A DNA stretch of 64,000 nt from Taenia hydatigena (taxonomy: Eukaryota; Platyhelminthes; Cestoda; Cyclophyllidea; Taeniidae), in assembly GCA_036345935.2 (NCBI GenBank), contig JADWOT020001890.1, positions 62,001 to 126,000 of the forward strand, in the 5' to 3' direction. The notes under the pieces were generated by a model. The model was not told where the DNA came from. It was given only the letters and a program-made list of their open reading frames with translations, and searched no databases. Both the position numbers and the translations under genes were made by a program. Below are positions 47,085 to 59,064 of this stretch, in pieces (position 1 is the stretch's first letter; every line of letters begins with the position of its first letter).

Positions 47085-48117
47085 ACATCAACCACCACCG
47101 AGGCTGTGCCCACACCGACGCTTGTGAAGACGCCTCCATATGCCATGGAGGTGAAGGAGGTAGTCGGTGGTGAGCATGCCCTCCTCTACTTCTCTCTTGC
47201 TCTGAACGCTCAACCAATGCTATTATTCCTGTTCATCACTTGAAACTGCTTAATAAATGATTAGACATCTTTGCTTCAGCTTACACTGAGCTTTCTTTTG
47301 GCACTTTCTTGTTTGGCATGCAAAACGCATTAGCAATTTCAATCGGAGGTGATTTTATCTCGTATTATTGCACTCGATTGTTTTCGGGTCTCGATTATTT
47401 TGCACTTATTCGTTTTAAGCTTTTATATGCCAGACTTCGGAGCTTTTCTGTTCTAGTGCTAAAAGCGTCATAGGTGCTCTGTCAGAATGAATTGCGAAAA
47501 CTAAAACGTGCACTACTCTTACTGTTTAGCTTTGAAGTGCTGTAAGTAGCGTTGAAACTCTTGCGGCCGAACAAAATACAAAGGAGGCTATGCTGAGATA
47601 TATAGCTTAGAAATTTGAGTGCGTTTACTGCTTCCTGGTTGCTTTAGGCATGATTTTCTAATCAGCCGTAAGTGCTTGCAATTGTGCTGCAATGCAGTCG
47701 TGACTCTGTCAATGACTTGTCATAGTTAACAGCGTTGATTCTTTGAAATTGCGGCCCAATAATTTGCTGCCGCTTGTGGCTGGTGGTGCGCTTCAAGGAA
47801 GGAATTTGTGAGCGGATGGATTGGTGTCTCTACTTAAGAGCTGCATGCCACTACCAACCTTAAATTTGGAGGTACGAATGTAGAATAGCTTACTGCAATC
47901 CATTAGCAGACATTGAAATTGGTAATGCTGATAAGTTTCTAAGTGATTTCCCCTCTACCATTTCCGATTCTACCAGTAATGACCATGAATAACACACCCC
48001 CTTGCTAACCCCTATAAGCGCATTCGATGATGGCATTAACCAGTGGCTCGAAAATAAATTAAAGAACATACCTTACTAAAACAGGCACGCGGAATTTGTG
48101 GGTTCCTGATATCTCTG

Positions 48118-48495
48118 ATGCCTTTGAAAGGTTATATTCCTAAACAGGTGTTAAGATGGATATCCATCCACCTGTTCAATTGTTGTGGAACTCCACAGCA
48201 ATCGCACAGATCCACCCTTTTTCAACAGCACATTAAATACACTAGTATGCCGCTGATGGCTATCCCATTTGAAAACTTTTCTTCACGCCTTATCTCTAAG
48301 TGCATTGACTTTGCCTCCAAAATGGTGGAATCCTCCTGTAATTGTAGGTTGCTAAGTCGGACCCTTTTAAGAGGCAGTAAGAAGTTACGCCTTGGTGGCA
48401 GAGCCCACCATATTCTCACAATTATCACCGTCTGCAGGAGCCTTTTATTTGGATTGCTCTACACAGGTCTTGGCGTTAATGATGGCGCCGTTTAA
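48118..48495 (+). CDS. 125-residue ORF, right palindrome arm
   Basis: Right-arm copy of 43179-43556, identical except Cys for Arg at residue 22. The ORF is complete, ATG to TAA. See the left-arm entry. Confidence 0.35.
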   Translation: MPLKGYIPKQVLRWISIHLFNCCGTPQQSHRSTLFQQHIKYTSMPLMAIPFENFSSRLISKCIDFASKMVESSCNCRLLSRTLLRGSKKLRLGGRAHHILTIITVCRSLLFGLLYTGLGVNDGAV

Positions 48496-49028
48496 CTGGC
48501 AGTAACTCATGCTACAACGATGACAGAAGCACTCCTTTCTGAGTAGGATTAAACTGCCTACATTGTCAGATAGTATGCCTTGTGGCACAAATTATGAAGT
48601 CGTCTGATGTTGTTTACCATGAGAATTTCCTCCTTTTGGTCATTTGTCATCTTACTATACTTTTGACGATTTAAAAATCGCGCACAGCTCTTTCTAATTT
48701 GACTGAGTGATTTTATGCCTTATTCCCTTTTTGTTTGTCCATTTAGAAATAAGTTCCTGATACGCTGTATCCCTTTGCCCCACCACTGGTGGGTGTTCAC
48801 GAATTTGTCTAGGTTTTGGCCGTCATCTTTTTCATAGAACTATTAGATGTGAATCAATGACGAGGAGTTTCGAAGATTGCAACTTGTTTATCTATCAATT
48901 CCCGCTGGAGTATGATGCAACGGACTCACTTAATCTTGCTTGCCGTTTGGGCAACTGGTAGTTTAGTGGCAGTTGTGGACAAAGTAGCAAGCCAGAGGAA
49001 ACGTTTTCATGTACTGGATTAAATGCCC

Positions 49029-49121
49029 TTAATATATCCATGTTTTCTGCTGATCGCGGGATTCGTTAGCTGTGACGGATCCGTGGGTGCCCAGGTCGCG
49101 ATACGTGCCGGGAATGGCCAT
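49029..49121 (-). CDS. 30-residue microprotein, right palindrome arm
   Basis: Right-arm copy of 42553-42645 with an identical translation. Its TATA box is at about 49172-49178 on the minus strand, with one base of indel in the leader relative to the left arm. Confidence 0.4.
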   Translation of the reverse strand: MAIPGTYRDLGTHGSVTANESRDQQKTWIY

Positions 49122-49494
49122 GTTGTGGGAAGGCAAATATTAAGGGCTAAGCTGCAGTTAGAGACAGAACTTTTATAGGCCACTGCTCTTAACGACTATA
49201 GTAGCACCTGCAAGTGTGCCTTTTCAAACATTTTTGTTTCTTTAGAACTGATCTGAACCGATGTGTCTCCCAATTTGGCACTGCTCAGCAGACAGTTGAT
49301 TGATTTTCATCTTTTGTTAAACCTGCACCAATTCCGTAAAATGGCATATTTTTCCAAGAGCAGGTAATCTGTTGCATTTTAAGCATTTTACCCTGCTCCG
49401 GCTTTTAATTTGGAATGATTTATTTGATTTTTGGTACTCTAGCATAAGGTCTTGGATGTTACCTCTTTGCGTTTGCGTGGGTGTTCACAATTGT

Positions 49495-52400
49495 TTGTTC
49501 CCATTTTTTCATAATTAAGAATCAATTTACTTTTGCTTGATTGCTAAAGCCCTATTTTATTTTGAATGATAGTATCCAGCTTGGCATAATGTCTACCTAC
49601 TAGACGAGAGTTTCGCTGTTAAAGCGGATGTCTTTTGATTCGTCAGCAGTGGATTGCAAGATAATTTAAATCCGTGTCGCATTCTCTACTAATCTTGATT
49701 CCAGCTTCGGTTTTTGTCTCAAATCTCCTTTGTCTAACAAAATCCGTTCCATTAAGGAGCAAGAATAAGGGTAGTTGGAAGGCTCCGCAAACCTTGATGC
49801 CCGCCAACGCACGGCGATCCTTGCAGTAAGGTTTCGGTAGAAAGTATTTAAATCCAATGGACTACTCCAGCCTACAAAGCCATCGTTATGCTTTGCGATG
49901 TTATGAGAACCTCCATGGAATCCGTCGAAGTTGGCTCTAAGTAGTTAATGAGATTGGCACTTTTAGCGAATCAGCCTTTTTGCCTAGCTTAGGATTTGGA
50001 GGGTAAAATCGAAACCTCAAGTTGTGTCTATGACAGCACTGTGTCTTAGATACGACCTGATCATCGCAAAACTGTGCCATACGCTCAACAATATTCCCAT
50101 TGAGAAAGCATTACTTTTTCTTCTGTGAGGCTAACGAGACCCTTTTGATTCCGACTTGGGATCATTGCATGTCACACAAGCACTCAACTTCGATTCAGTA
50201 TTAGCAGTGGCGATATACGACGCGGCCTACTAGAACGCATCATACATGTTGATGCTTATCCCACCTCGCTAGCAGAGATTCATAAAAAACTATTTTATAC
50301 AGTGGATTCGCTATCATTGACTATTTATTAGAAGAAACCGATTAACAATATGTGCTTCTCGGGACTTCCTCTACTTTCCGATTCCTAACCATGTTGTGTG
50401 TGGTGATATCTGCAAAGCAGTGTCATTGTAGGCGCCATCCTCTATGTCGATCGAGGTGTCTCATGACTGTAATCACTTCCACAACCTCCGTTTCGACACG
50501 TCGGCCTCTACTGCTACTCGTTCAGGATACTAAGTCAGTTGCATGCGATCATTTTGAGCATTTCGCAAACAGTCTTTTGAATCGGGACAATGGCAACTTT
50601 AGCACCTTACACTCCTTAAAGGGAATTTAAGTTAACAGTTATTTAGGCTAAGCGGTTAGCTGCTCATCGCTTAACCCTGCAATTTGAATTATTTTTTGTC
50701 TTTTACTAACTCACTACAACTCAGCACTGACTTGAAATATTATAAGCTCGGAGGACTGGTACACATATGTGCCAACTTTACAGCATGCAGGATCATTTAC
50801 ACAAGTTTTATTTAATAAGCAGAGATCACGTGACGGACCCTCAAAGTATGTGAAATAAGTTAACCATCGCTGACTCTAATAATGGGCTGATGGCAAAGAA
50901 ATTGATTTGGTTAGATTTGATTCAAGACAAGTTGCGTATTAGAACAAAATGTTTCATCTGGCTTCATTAGATGGCCTCAAAAGACGCCCACGTATTAATT
51001 ATTTTGTTGCAAAAAAGGTGATGCTATTGAAACTTGGAGCTGTAGAAGAGAGCATAGGCGATGGACAAAGAGACTGAACTTGCATAACAGCGGCAAAGAT
51101 ATAATTCCAGTTACCCTTGTACTAGTGTGTTGAACACGGATATGCGTCGACAGTAAATCATCTTAACAATGCAGTAGTTTTTAGAACACCAAACTGCTTT
51201 ACGGTCTCAATATGCACTATTTTTATCAGGTATAAAAATGTAGACCTGGATATCTCGTTATTACTTAGTTGAAAACACATGCAAGATTGGTAGCCAATCA
51301 CTTGTCGGTTGTCATATTTTATGTAACCAACGCCAATGTAGAAACCTATAAGCTTTGTTAAGGGGACGGTTCGCTCAATCGAAACGGCTCTCAGAGTTTT
51401 AAATTGAATAAGACTATGCAGCACATTAAGTAAAAGTCAACACTCTTGCGCTAGTGCAGAGACTTTGGCCTCTCTAAAGTCCTGATGCTTGAACGGGATA
51501 TGCATATTATCCAAAAGGGGGGGGGGGAATTTTATCTGTTCGTATGGCCTAGTAGCCAGCCAACTCACTAAAAGAAATATGGCTAAGTTTGCTCAGCCTA
51601 AACCCGGAGCCAAACATGCAATGCAAGTCGAGTGACACAAGGCTTGTCCCTGGGCAGACTTCAAGGACCTATTTGGGAACTAACGCCGCAATGGTGAATG
51701 CTAGGGCATGGCTACATGGCACTTTGTGAGATAACTGACGGAAATTGGACCCATGTCAGATGACAAAAATAAGGAAATGAACGCAGATTAAGGCGGTTTC
51801 GGGAGTCAAATAATGCCATGCTAATTTTCCAAAACAGAGTTCAAGGTCAACAATAAGTGCTAATCCCAAAATAGCGGACCAAATGTCTCGGATCAAGGTC
51901 ACTTCGTAAGAAATTGACGCGAAAATAGGCTCTGAAGAGGGTTCATATTCCATTAATACAGTAACAGGCTTAGTGGCGAAGATGTGGACATAAATTAATG
52001 TAATTTATAGGTAATAGGCTGTTTAAATGTAGCTTTAAAATGATTCGGTAACATTATGGATGTTAAAATACGTCGCCATAGGCTCCTGCATAAGGTTCAG
52101 GGTCATTCTGGCAGTCAACTGAGATAAAAATGAACGCTTAGATAGAGTTGGAAGCCATCTTGGGGTATAACGATGCATTATTAGACCCTCGGACAGAATC
52201 CTAAGTCAATTTAAGGGTCTGGCGGCGCATCATTGCTTTGCTAAATAGAGTTTATGGTCATTTCTGTGGTCTCGAAAACAAACGATTGCTGCACAGTCTG
52301 TTCCTTTTTTATTTTCCTGGTCAACATTCAATGTCACCCATCACAACGTAATCAGTGGCAAAAGAAAGCACATGCGAGTCATTCGTGCTGGTCTTCAAGT

Positions 52401-52890
52401 TTCTATGCGACTAGGGAGATACTTGAAGTCAAAGTCACCCACCCTCAGTGGCAATACTAACCTGGCTAGAGTGTCTTCCAGCTTAGACATTAAGTTCACA
52501 GAGCAAAAATTTTGCAAAACATTTAGCGCAATCATAGCTAGATGTAGGACCGTAATACTCTTCTAATGCAGGATTCGGTTAAACTGTGAACTCTATCAAG
52601 GATCACCAATGACCAAGGAAACCAGCCTTTACATTTGACAACAGTCTATCAGTTCAAATCACAGTTAAGTACCTTCCCGCACACCACATTTTGCTGCCGG
52701 CCACTTATCTGGATACGCCTAATTATGAGCTAATAAAGCTTTTTACTCAAACTGTCCCTAATCTTTAATGCATAAACAGATTTAAGGAAATCTAACTGTA
52801 TTTCACACGATGAGAAGGAGTGGTTTCACATCCGCAGGTTAATGCAATCACGGTTCGAACTACACTTAAATGGCACTCAAGATTGATTAG
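49495..52890. other. No convincing gene
   Basis: AT-rich sequence. A run of 11 G lies at 51517-51527. The minus-strand ORF 51158-51424 (88 residues) has coding-like look (KLIGFYIGVGYIKYDNRQ) but no ATG context or motif. ORFs at 50352-50630 and 52254-52460 are unsupported. Confidence 0.35.
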
Positions 52891-52891
52891 G

Positions 52892-54031
52892 TCTCGCTTC
52901 TCAGTGGTGAAGATGATTTGAGGTCCATCTCGCAGTCCTTCTTCACTCACGCTGCAAGAGCTGGAGCTAAAGGTAAGTTGAGTCTACCCGACTATCGGAA
53001 AATACTATTCCCTAGGTGTCTTCTACTTTTGTATGTCATTAAGCATGATGCATTTGATAGTTTATTCTCATCCTGCCTCGAATATTCCTAGTTGTCAGTT
53101 AATTACCAATTGCATCTATCAGACGATTTGGCAAAATAAGGTCACGGACCCCCGTCGAGATTTGGTTGAAAAGTTGTGCAAATACCTTGGCGTTGTTAAC
53201 ATAGTAAATGTTTGCACAGCGATTCCAAGCTGGGAGTGGATTGTCTTCCTACAAACGCCCTACTCATACATCAGCAAGTGGAAGTGGATTGACAGACGAG
53301 TCTACATCACACTGTATTCAGAGGCGTCACCTCCGCACACCTCAGACATTCGCAAAGCCGTGGAGCAGCAGTTTAATCAAATGCAATTTGACCTTCAGTT
53401 CTCACAAATTCGAGCTCCTTATGGTGTGTATGAAACAGTCAACTGCCTTATATACATTTCCATCTTGGCAATGCAGGACAGAGCACCTTATCCTGTGCAT
53501 CCATTGCATGTCAACAGCAGCGTATGTCTCAACATAGTAAATTCCACCCGTCCCGCATCGGTGTACGTTCAGACTCATGGTTATCTCCCTCAGACACATA
53601 TCTTTTATCTTTCTCCGGATACCGGTAATGTTGTACTTTGTATCGATTCGTACGAGAGATGCCTGAGTAAAGCACAATTTGCCGTGTTCGACTGCGTTCT
53701 CTATGTACTTGAGCTTTCACTGTTTCCAAGGAATGGCTCCAACATCATTACTGAACTACTGACCATATTTAGAATCTTGTTGCCCAAGCACACATTTGGA
53801 ATTGTAATTATAGACGAAGTGAAGAACAAGGAGGAAAGAGGGATGGACCTCTTCATGGATTATGCGGAGAAACTTGGCTTCGCTAATAACTCTCCTCTAT
53901 TGACTGTGTCTATGAACTGGCGAATATGGCACGTCAAAGACAGTGGCGGAGACATCACAAATCGCAGAGACATATTGGAATGGGTGTGCCAAGATGTAAT
54001 TTGGAGGCGGATGCAAGAATCTGTGATTTAA
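52892..54031 (+). CDS. Founding member of the local three-copy protein family, unrecognised
   Basis: The main exon (53016-54031) is open for 338 codons to TAA. A 43-base intron (52973-53015, GTAAGT...CCCTAG) precedes it. The upstream exon, about 52892-52972, encodes DDLRSISQSFFTHAARAGAK and splices in phase 1. No in-frame ATG was found there, so the true start is further 5' or at the internal ATG 53033. The protein has alternating strands and helices. Notable stretches are LVEKLCKYLGVVNIV, IPSWEWI, KWIDRRVYITL, FDCVLYVLEL and LLPKHTFGIVIIDE, the last pair looking like strands of an alpha/beta fold. No Walker motif or zinc site was seen. Two broken paralogues lie at 2.4-3.85 kb. The function is unknown, possibly species-specific. 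Confidence 0.6.
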
Positions 54032-54039
54032 CTATCTGC

Positions 54040-56785
54040 GACAATATGCAAGATGCTCGGCTTTGTAAACTGGCTCATTCAATGTGTTCATATTTAAATG
54101 AATACAAGCCTTCTTGTCTTAGACCACTGTTTTACCTGTAGTGGGGTGAGAGAGATCTGGTGTCTGTCACGTAGACTAGGACTTGAACAGGAATTACAGG
54201 CAAGTAGGGTTAAAAAATTGGAATTAGGCGAAATTCTGTCTAGTTGCTTGATGTCATATTGCGATTAAGGGGTGTTAAAATGATGTGTGATATAGTAAAT
54301 GGCTTCTCCTGCTCCTATCCATGCACTCTCCTCCCTTTCCCTGTCGATCCGAATCCCACCTCGCTGTCAACTACATCGGCCTCATTTGCTATCGCTTTCA
54401 TAGTAGCACTGTAAGTTCAAGCATTTGCCTACGAGTTGGCAAATATTCTACACCTTGCTGTATTCACGTTGCTTAGCGTTGACCATTTATTCGTTAGTCA
54501 ACTTCAACCAAACGTCCCATGCAATTGCTCATTTCCCTGCCTTGGGCCCGAGTCAGAGTCAGTGCCCCCTAAAATTCTCAATTAAATATGTCTGGAAACC
54601 TACACAAGAGTGGGACAAAGCTGCGGAGGCTTTCTAGGTCATTTTCTTTTCCAATCTATAGCAATTACTTCCGCTCTACTTATCTTACAGTGTTGCATGC
54701 TTATCCATTATCTATGCCCTAAAATGGCAAGCTAAGCAGGTGTCATTATTATATCCGTTAGCGATTGGACCACCTAATGTTTTCCGAAAAACTTACATAT
54801 CCTGAGGCCCTTTAACAAGCGGAAAAGCCATCAGCAGATGGAAAGGCACAGGTGCAGTGGCTTATTCTGATGGCATTTTAGTGGGATCGAGCTATGAAAT
54901 TGCAGGCCCTTTACTTAGTGCCCAATGTCATTTGCTTAGTTCCAAAATGCAACCTTTTTTTCTTACGAGATGATTGAATCGTGCGTTATATGTGCGTTCT
55001 TCTTGGGGGAACACTGTTTTCTAAGTGTGGTTATGAATCCTTTCTAATGCTAGACGCCTCTGCATTCAGCTATGAATAGGGCAGGGTTGATGGATAACAT
55101 AGAGGACTACTGGCTTACCATTTTTTAGACTGGCCACACGTTAAGATTTACTTTTGTACAGTCATTTCTTCCCTCAGTTGTAATGAAAAAACTGAAACTG
55201 AGTGCGAATTGAATAGCCGGGAAGATTATGGAATTATTTCGGAGAAATAAAATTCATAGTGTAGCTAGGAGGGAAAGAGGCAAGGAAAAGAAAACTTTCA
55301 TCTAGGAATGCTTGCGTCAACGTCACAGGACCCTATGCAGTGATACACAGTAGTGAGGAAAGTGGCCATGTCATCTTTGGATAAAGTATCGCAAATGTAT
55401 ATGAAATTAGAGGATGCGATGGTGCGAATCGCGTGAAGAAATGGAATACTAAGGCATAGATTTATGAGATTGGATAGGATCAGAAGATCAAAGTAGGAAC
55501 GGTGGTAAGTAAAGCTTGCTGGACTGACTGGTTTCTGTGATTGAATAGACAGATAAGTGCGGAATGCTAGGACTTCTTTTAAGAGATTATTAATAATGAC
55601 TTGTGTAGATATGCATGCTGATAAATGAAGAGGTGAAGTCGTAGACGAATTCAGGCAAATAGTTAAAGGAACAAAGCAAAGGTTTTAAAGAATGCGTGGA
55701 AAGAAAAAATAAAGAGAGGTGGCAAGAATAACGGCACAGCTGTATTTTAACGGGAAATGGGCAATTTATTTAGCCCTTACCGGGCGCACGTGTGATAGGC
55801 TGACTGCAAATCCGGCGGGAGGTAGGAAGTGGCAGAGTAATTAATCATTTGTATAACCGAGATTCATTATCGTTACATGGTGGAATGAATAGAGCCAATT
55901 TACATAGATGAATGGAAGAATAAAACATAATTGACATCACTTGATGATAGGCATTTAAAATATCTGTGGTCTTCTCTTCGTGGTGGCAAGGAAGCGCATT
56001 CGAGTTGCCTATAATCAGGTCTCTACTCTCATTTTCTTAACCAATTTTAATAGCAGATGTTGAAAAATGCGTAGAACTGAAGGTCTTCTTGAACATGAAG
56101 GGGAATTCCAACCATCACAAGCCAGTTTTAGGACACTCATGTACTAGTTCAACCATCGTGCCTAAGAATCAGGAAGCAATAGTTTAGCAGATCCGAGTTC
56201 CAAGTACGCAAATTGCAGAAATCGGCACGCGACAAAGAGAAGGAGCTGCCAATGGGATTCAAAGTTCAGCCGTCTTCTAGCTAAGTAGAATCGTGACTCC
56301 ATGTTACATGTGAACCTTTAAAATCTGCTACCATGACCCTATGCAATTAGTTTTGTGGTTTGATAGTGACATTCAAAGACAAGCTGAACGTTTGACGCCA
56401 CGTAGGTCACATATCAAACACTCTTGCTGATATCCTTTCCGGCCAGCTCGCTCGGACTGCAATTCTTCGTCCCCCTTGCATATGATACAGAAATTAATGC
56501 AGAAACAGGAGGTAGGCAGATGATAACACCTGATTCTATTTGTTTATCAAAATGTTTGGTGGAGGATCATATTATCCACTCGACCTTGAATTTTTCTCCA
56601 TCATGCACATACTCCTAAATAGCAACAAAGGCGTTGCTGTGAGTCTAGCTACACATAGACAGGATGTATTTTAAGTGAATGAATTTTGACAGGATATTTC
56701 TTTTTTCTTTCGGGATAACGGAGGCTCCTACAACACCAATCATGCGTATACCCCCCTTTTCGTTGATCCAACCCCCACCTTGTTG
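54040..56785. other. No gene seen
   Basis: AT-rich with only short ORFs (54425-54637, 56424-56618). No repeats recognised. Confidence 0.4.
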
Positions 56786-56789
56786 CAAA

Positions 56790-57752
56790 TCACATCTGTC
56801 TCACATACTCTTGACTTGAAATTAGTAGCATAGACACAAATTTGTAGGCATGAACTAAGAAAATACTGCATGCTTTGCTGCACTCATTTGGGTCAACCTC
56901 AGTCACTTCAATCAAGCACTTCACTTGATTGCTCATTCTGCCATCTTTGCTTGCGATCCAAATCAGTACTTTCTGCAACTCACTGTTAAAGGCCGCTAAA
57001 ATCCCGGTCAATAATAAAATGCTACCATTATGTTTTACTAAATCTGTTTTAGCTTTGTAGTTCATGGTAGCTACTCCCATTCCATCTCCTCAACAGTGTG
57101 GGATTCTTGTCCAACGGCGTGTGCACAGGGTTCTGTGCCCAAAATAGCAAAACATGTAGGTATTATAATCAATTTCTGGCGAAATAATACTTCTACGCGA
57201 AAGGATGATGTGTGCCTTGAGTTCCTTTGCAAGTGGTGAGGCCGGCTGCAGAGTGAATTGTCTTAGGCGCAATGACATAATTATCTGATGATTTGATGCC
57301 ACTGAAGCACAAAATTGGTGCGCTCAATTTAGTGTTAATCGTAACTTGCTTGGTTTTACAATGCTGCCATCTTCTACCGTCAAGCGCTAACTCTCTATGT
57401 TATTAATGTAATATCTTTAGAGGTTAAACTGTTTCATCCATGTTTTTACTGCATGCCACGCACTTGATGATGCTAGGTGCCTTTACAGTCAGTCATGCAT
57501 GGAACAGAGTCGAAAGGGGACATGAGAGATTGCAGACTTACTCTTTTGTAGACTGACTGCATGTCGATGACCGTTATCTTGAACAGTTAATTCTCTGGCC
57601 CACTGGAGTGTCTGCAATTTGTCAGTCGACAGAAGTAGTGCAGTCACATCGCTGCTTGATCTGACGAGAAAGATGTTGGCACATCCCTTGCTGTTGTTTG
57701 ACATCTTGTACTCAATGACCGCGTGTGTACCGGCAATGGCATGTGACCGACG
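56790..57752 (-). CDS. Candidate three-exon gene, unrecognised
   Basis: Exon A (57752-57542) starts after GAGCTTAG and ends on AAAAGA|GTAAGT. It encodes EYKMSNNSKGCANIFLVRSS, then ALLLSTDKLQTLQWARELTV, which faintly resembles the last strand and Trp helix of a PH domain. Exon B starts at 57301 (after TTGTGCTTCAG), joins in phase 1 and runs SNHQIIMSLRLRQF, then KELKAHIILSRRSIISPEID. A 45-base intron with a weak GTTGGA donor would join in phase 1 to exon C (about 57069-56790): NYKAKTDLVKHNGSILLL, then a helical tail with three Cys. Splice phases agree, which is the main support. The 5' end is not found. Confidence 0.4.
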
Positions 57753-58052
57753 CTAAGCTCACTTAAAGCGCAAGTACGTTTAAGGAATAGGTGGTTGGTA
57801 AATGAATGACGCTTATATGAGAAATAACGTTGTGCAGGTATTTGCACTGTAAATGAAATGTGCTTGCGAGCGAGTCAGTAAGTCTATTAAAATAGCAAGG
57901 CGATGAAAAATAATGATGCACACCGGCAGTAAATATGGATGGAAATGTGGGAGCATGTGCGTTGGATTGCGTGGTAGCTGCACGACTTCCGAATGGCGCT
58001 CATTACTCTCCAGTCGACTCAAGATTACAATCCCCGTGGTAGGTGCATGCAA

Positions 58053-59060
58053 TGTGGTTGCGCAGTTGACAATGATTCGCCGACTGATGTTGATATAGAC
58101 ATAGATATATATTATCTATCAGGGAGGATCAAAATCGTTATTGGAATAGTGATAGAAAAGTGGATGCTCCGTATGAATGCAATTTCCTGCCCAGGTTATA
58201 GTCTAAAATTTAGACTTGTGTCCGTACCGGCAGTTCTGGTGTCACATTACGGCACAAAACAGGCATACTAAATATTATTAGCTCGCTGATCTTATCGTGT
58301 TTTCTTCCTTTTGTGACTCGTGTCTATACTTCTAGCACTTTTGCCTCAAGCAAAAGAGAAGAAGGTTGCAGGCAGCATGCAGTATCTCAGACAGTCGATT
58401 GTAGCTTTTTCCTAGAAAGTTAAGCGATCCACGTTCTCCGTTTTTTCACAAAACAGGTCTTGAGTTCAGCAGTTGCCTTCGCCGAGGGGCTCTCTTGCAT
58501 ACCTTTTTGTATCCCCTCGTTTTCCTTTGCTGGCTATTATGCTCGGAACCCCTTTGTCTATATCAGCATCAGTCGGCGAATCATTGTCAACCGCGCATCC
58601 ACAGATGTTGATATGGACAAAGGGGTCCGAGCGTAATAGCCAGCAAAGGAAAACGAGTTGATACAAAAAGGTATGCAAGAGAGTTCCTCGGCGAAGGCAA
58701 CTGCTGAACTCAAGACCTGTTTTGTGAAAAAACGGAGAACGTGGATCGCTTAACTTTCTAGGAAAAAGCTACAATCGACTGTCTGAGATACTGCATGCTG
58801 CCTGCAACCTTCTTCTCTTTTGCTTGAGGCAAAAGTGCTAGAAGCATAGACACGAGTTACAAAAGGAAGAAAACACGATAAGATCAGCGAGCTAATAATA
58901 TTTAGTATGCCTGTTTTGTGCCGTAATGTGACACCAGAACTGCCGGTACGGACACAAGTCTAAATTTTAGACTATAACCTGGGCAGGGAATTGCATTCAT
59001 ACGGAGCATCCACTTTTCTATCACTATTCCAGTAACGATTTTGATCATCCTTAATAGATA
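58053..59060. repeat. Compact foldback with nested third junction copy
   Basis: Arms 58115-58570 and 58603-59060 are reverse complements with few differences (paired sum 117173). The loop of about 35 bases is CAGTCGGCGAATCATTGTCA followed by ACCGCGCATCCACA. The reverse complement of the loop lies just outside the left arm at 58053-58097, so the block containing GATGTTGATATAG occurs three times in alternating orientation. No terminal repeats or ORF are evident. The frames across it (57993-58271, 58902-59090) are simply the two arms. Confidence 0.85.
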
Positions 59061-59064
59061 ATGC

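Larger units (their letters stand above)
46563..49490. repeat. Right arm of the 42-49 kb palindrome
   Basis: Reverse complement of the left arm. It carries plus-strand copies of the Trp-rich gene and the 125-residue ORF and a minus-strand copy of the 30-residue microgene. The junction between near-identical and diverged arm sequence falls near 49285-49300, by eye. Confidence 0.9.

Noticed and set aside
51517..51527. Run of 11 G as a functional signal
   Set aside because: An isolated homopolymer with no neighbouring structure; also a common sequencing error site.
53208..53729. ORFs overlapping the 53-kb gene on both strands
   Set aside because: Shadows; the main frame has paralogue support and a matching intron.
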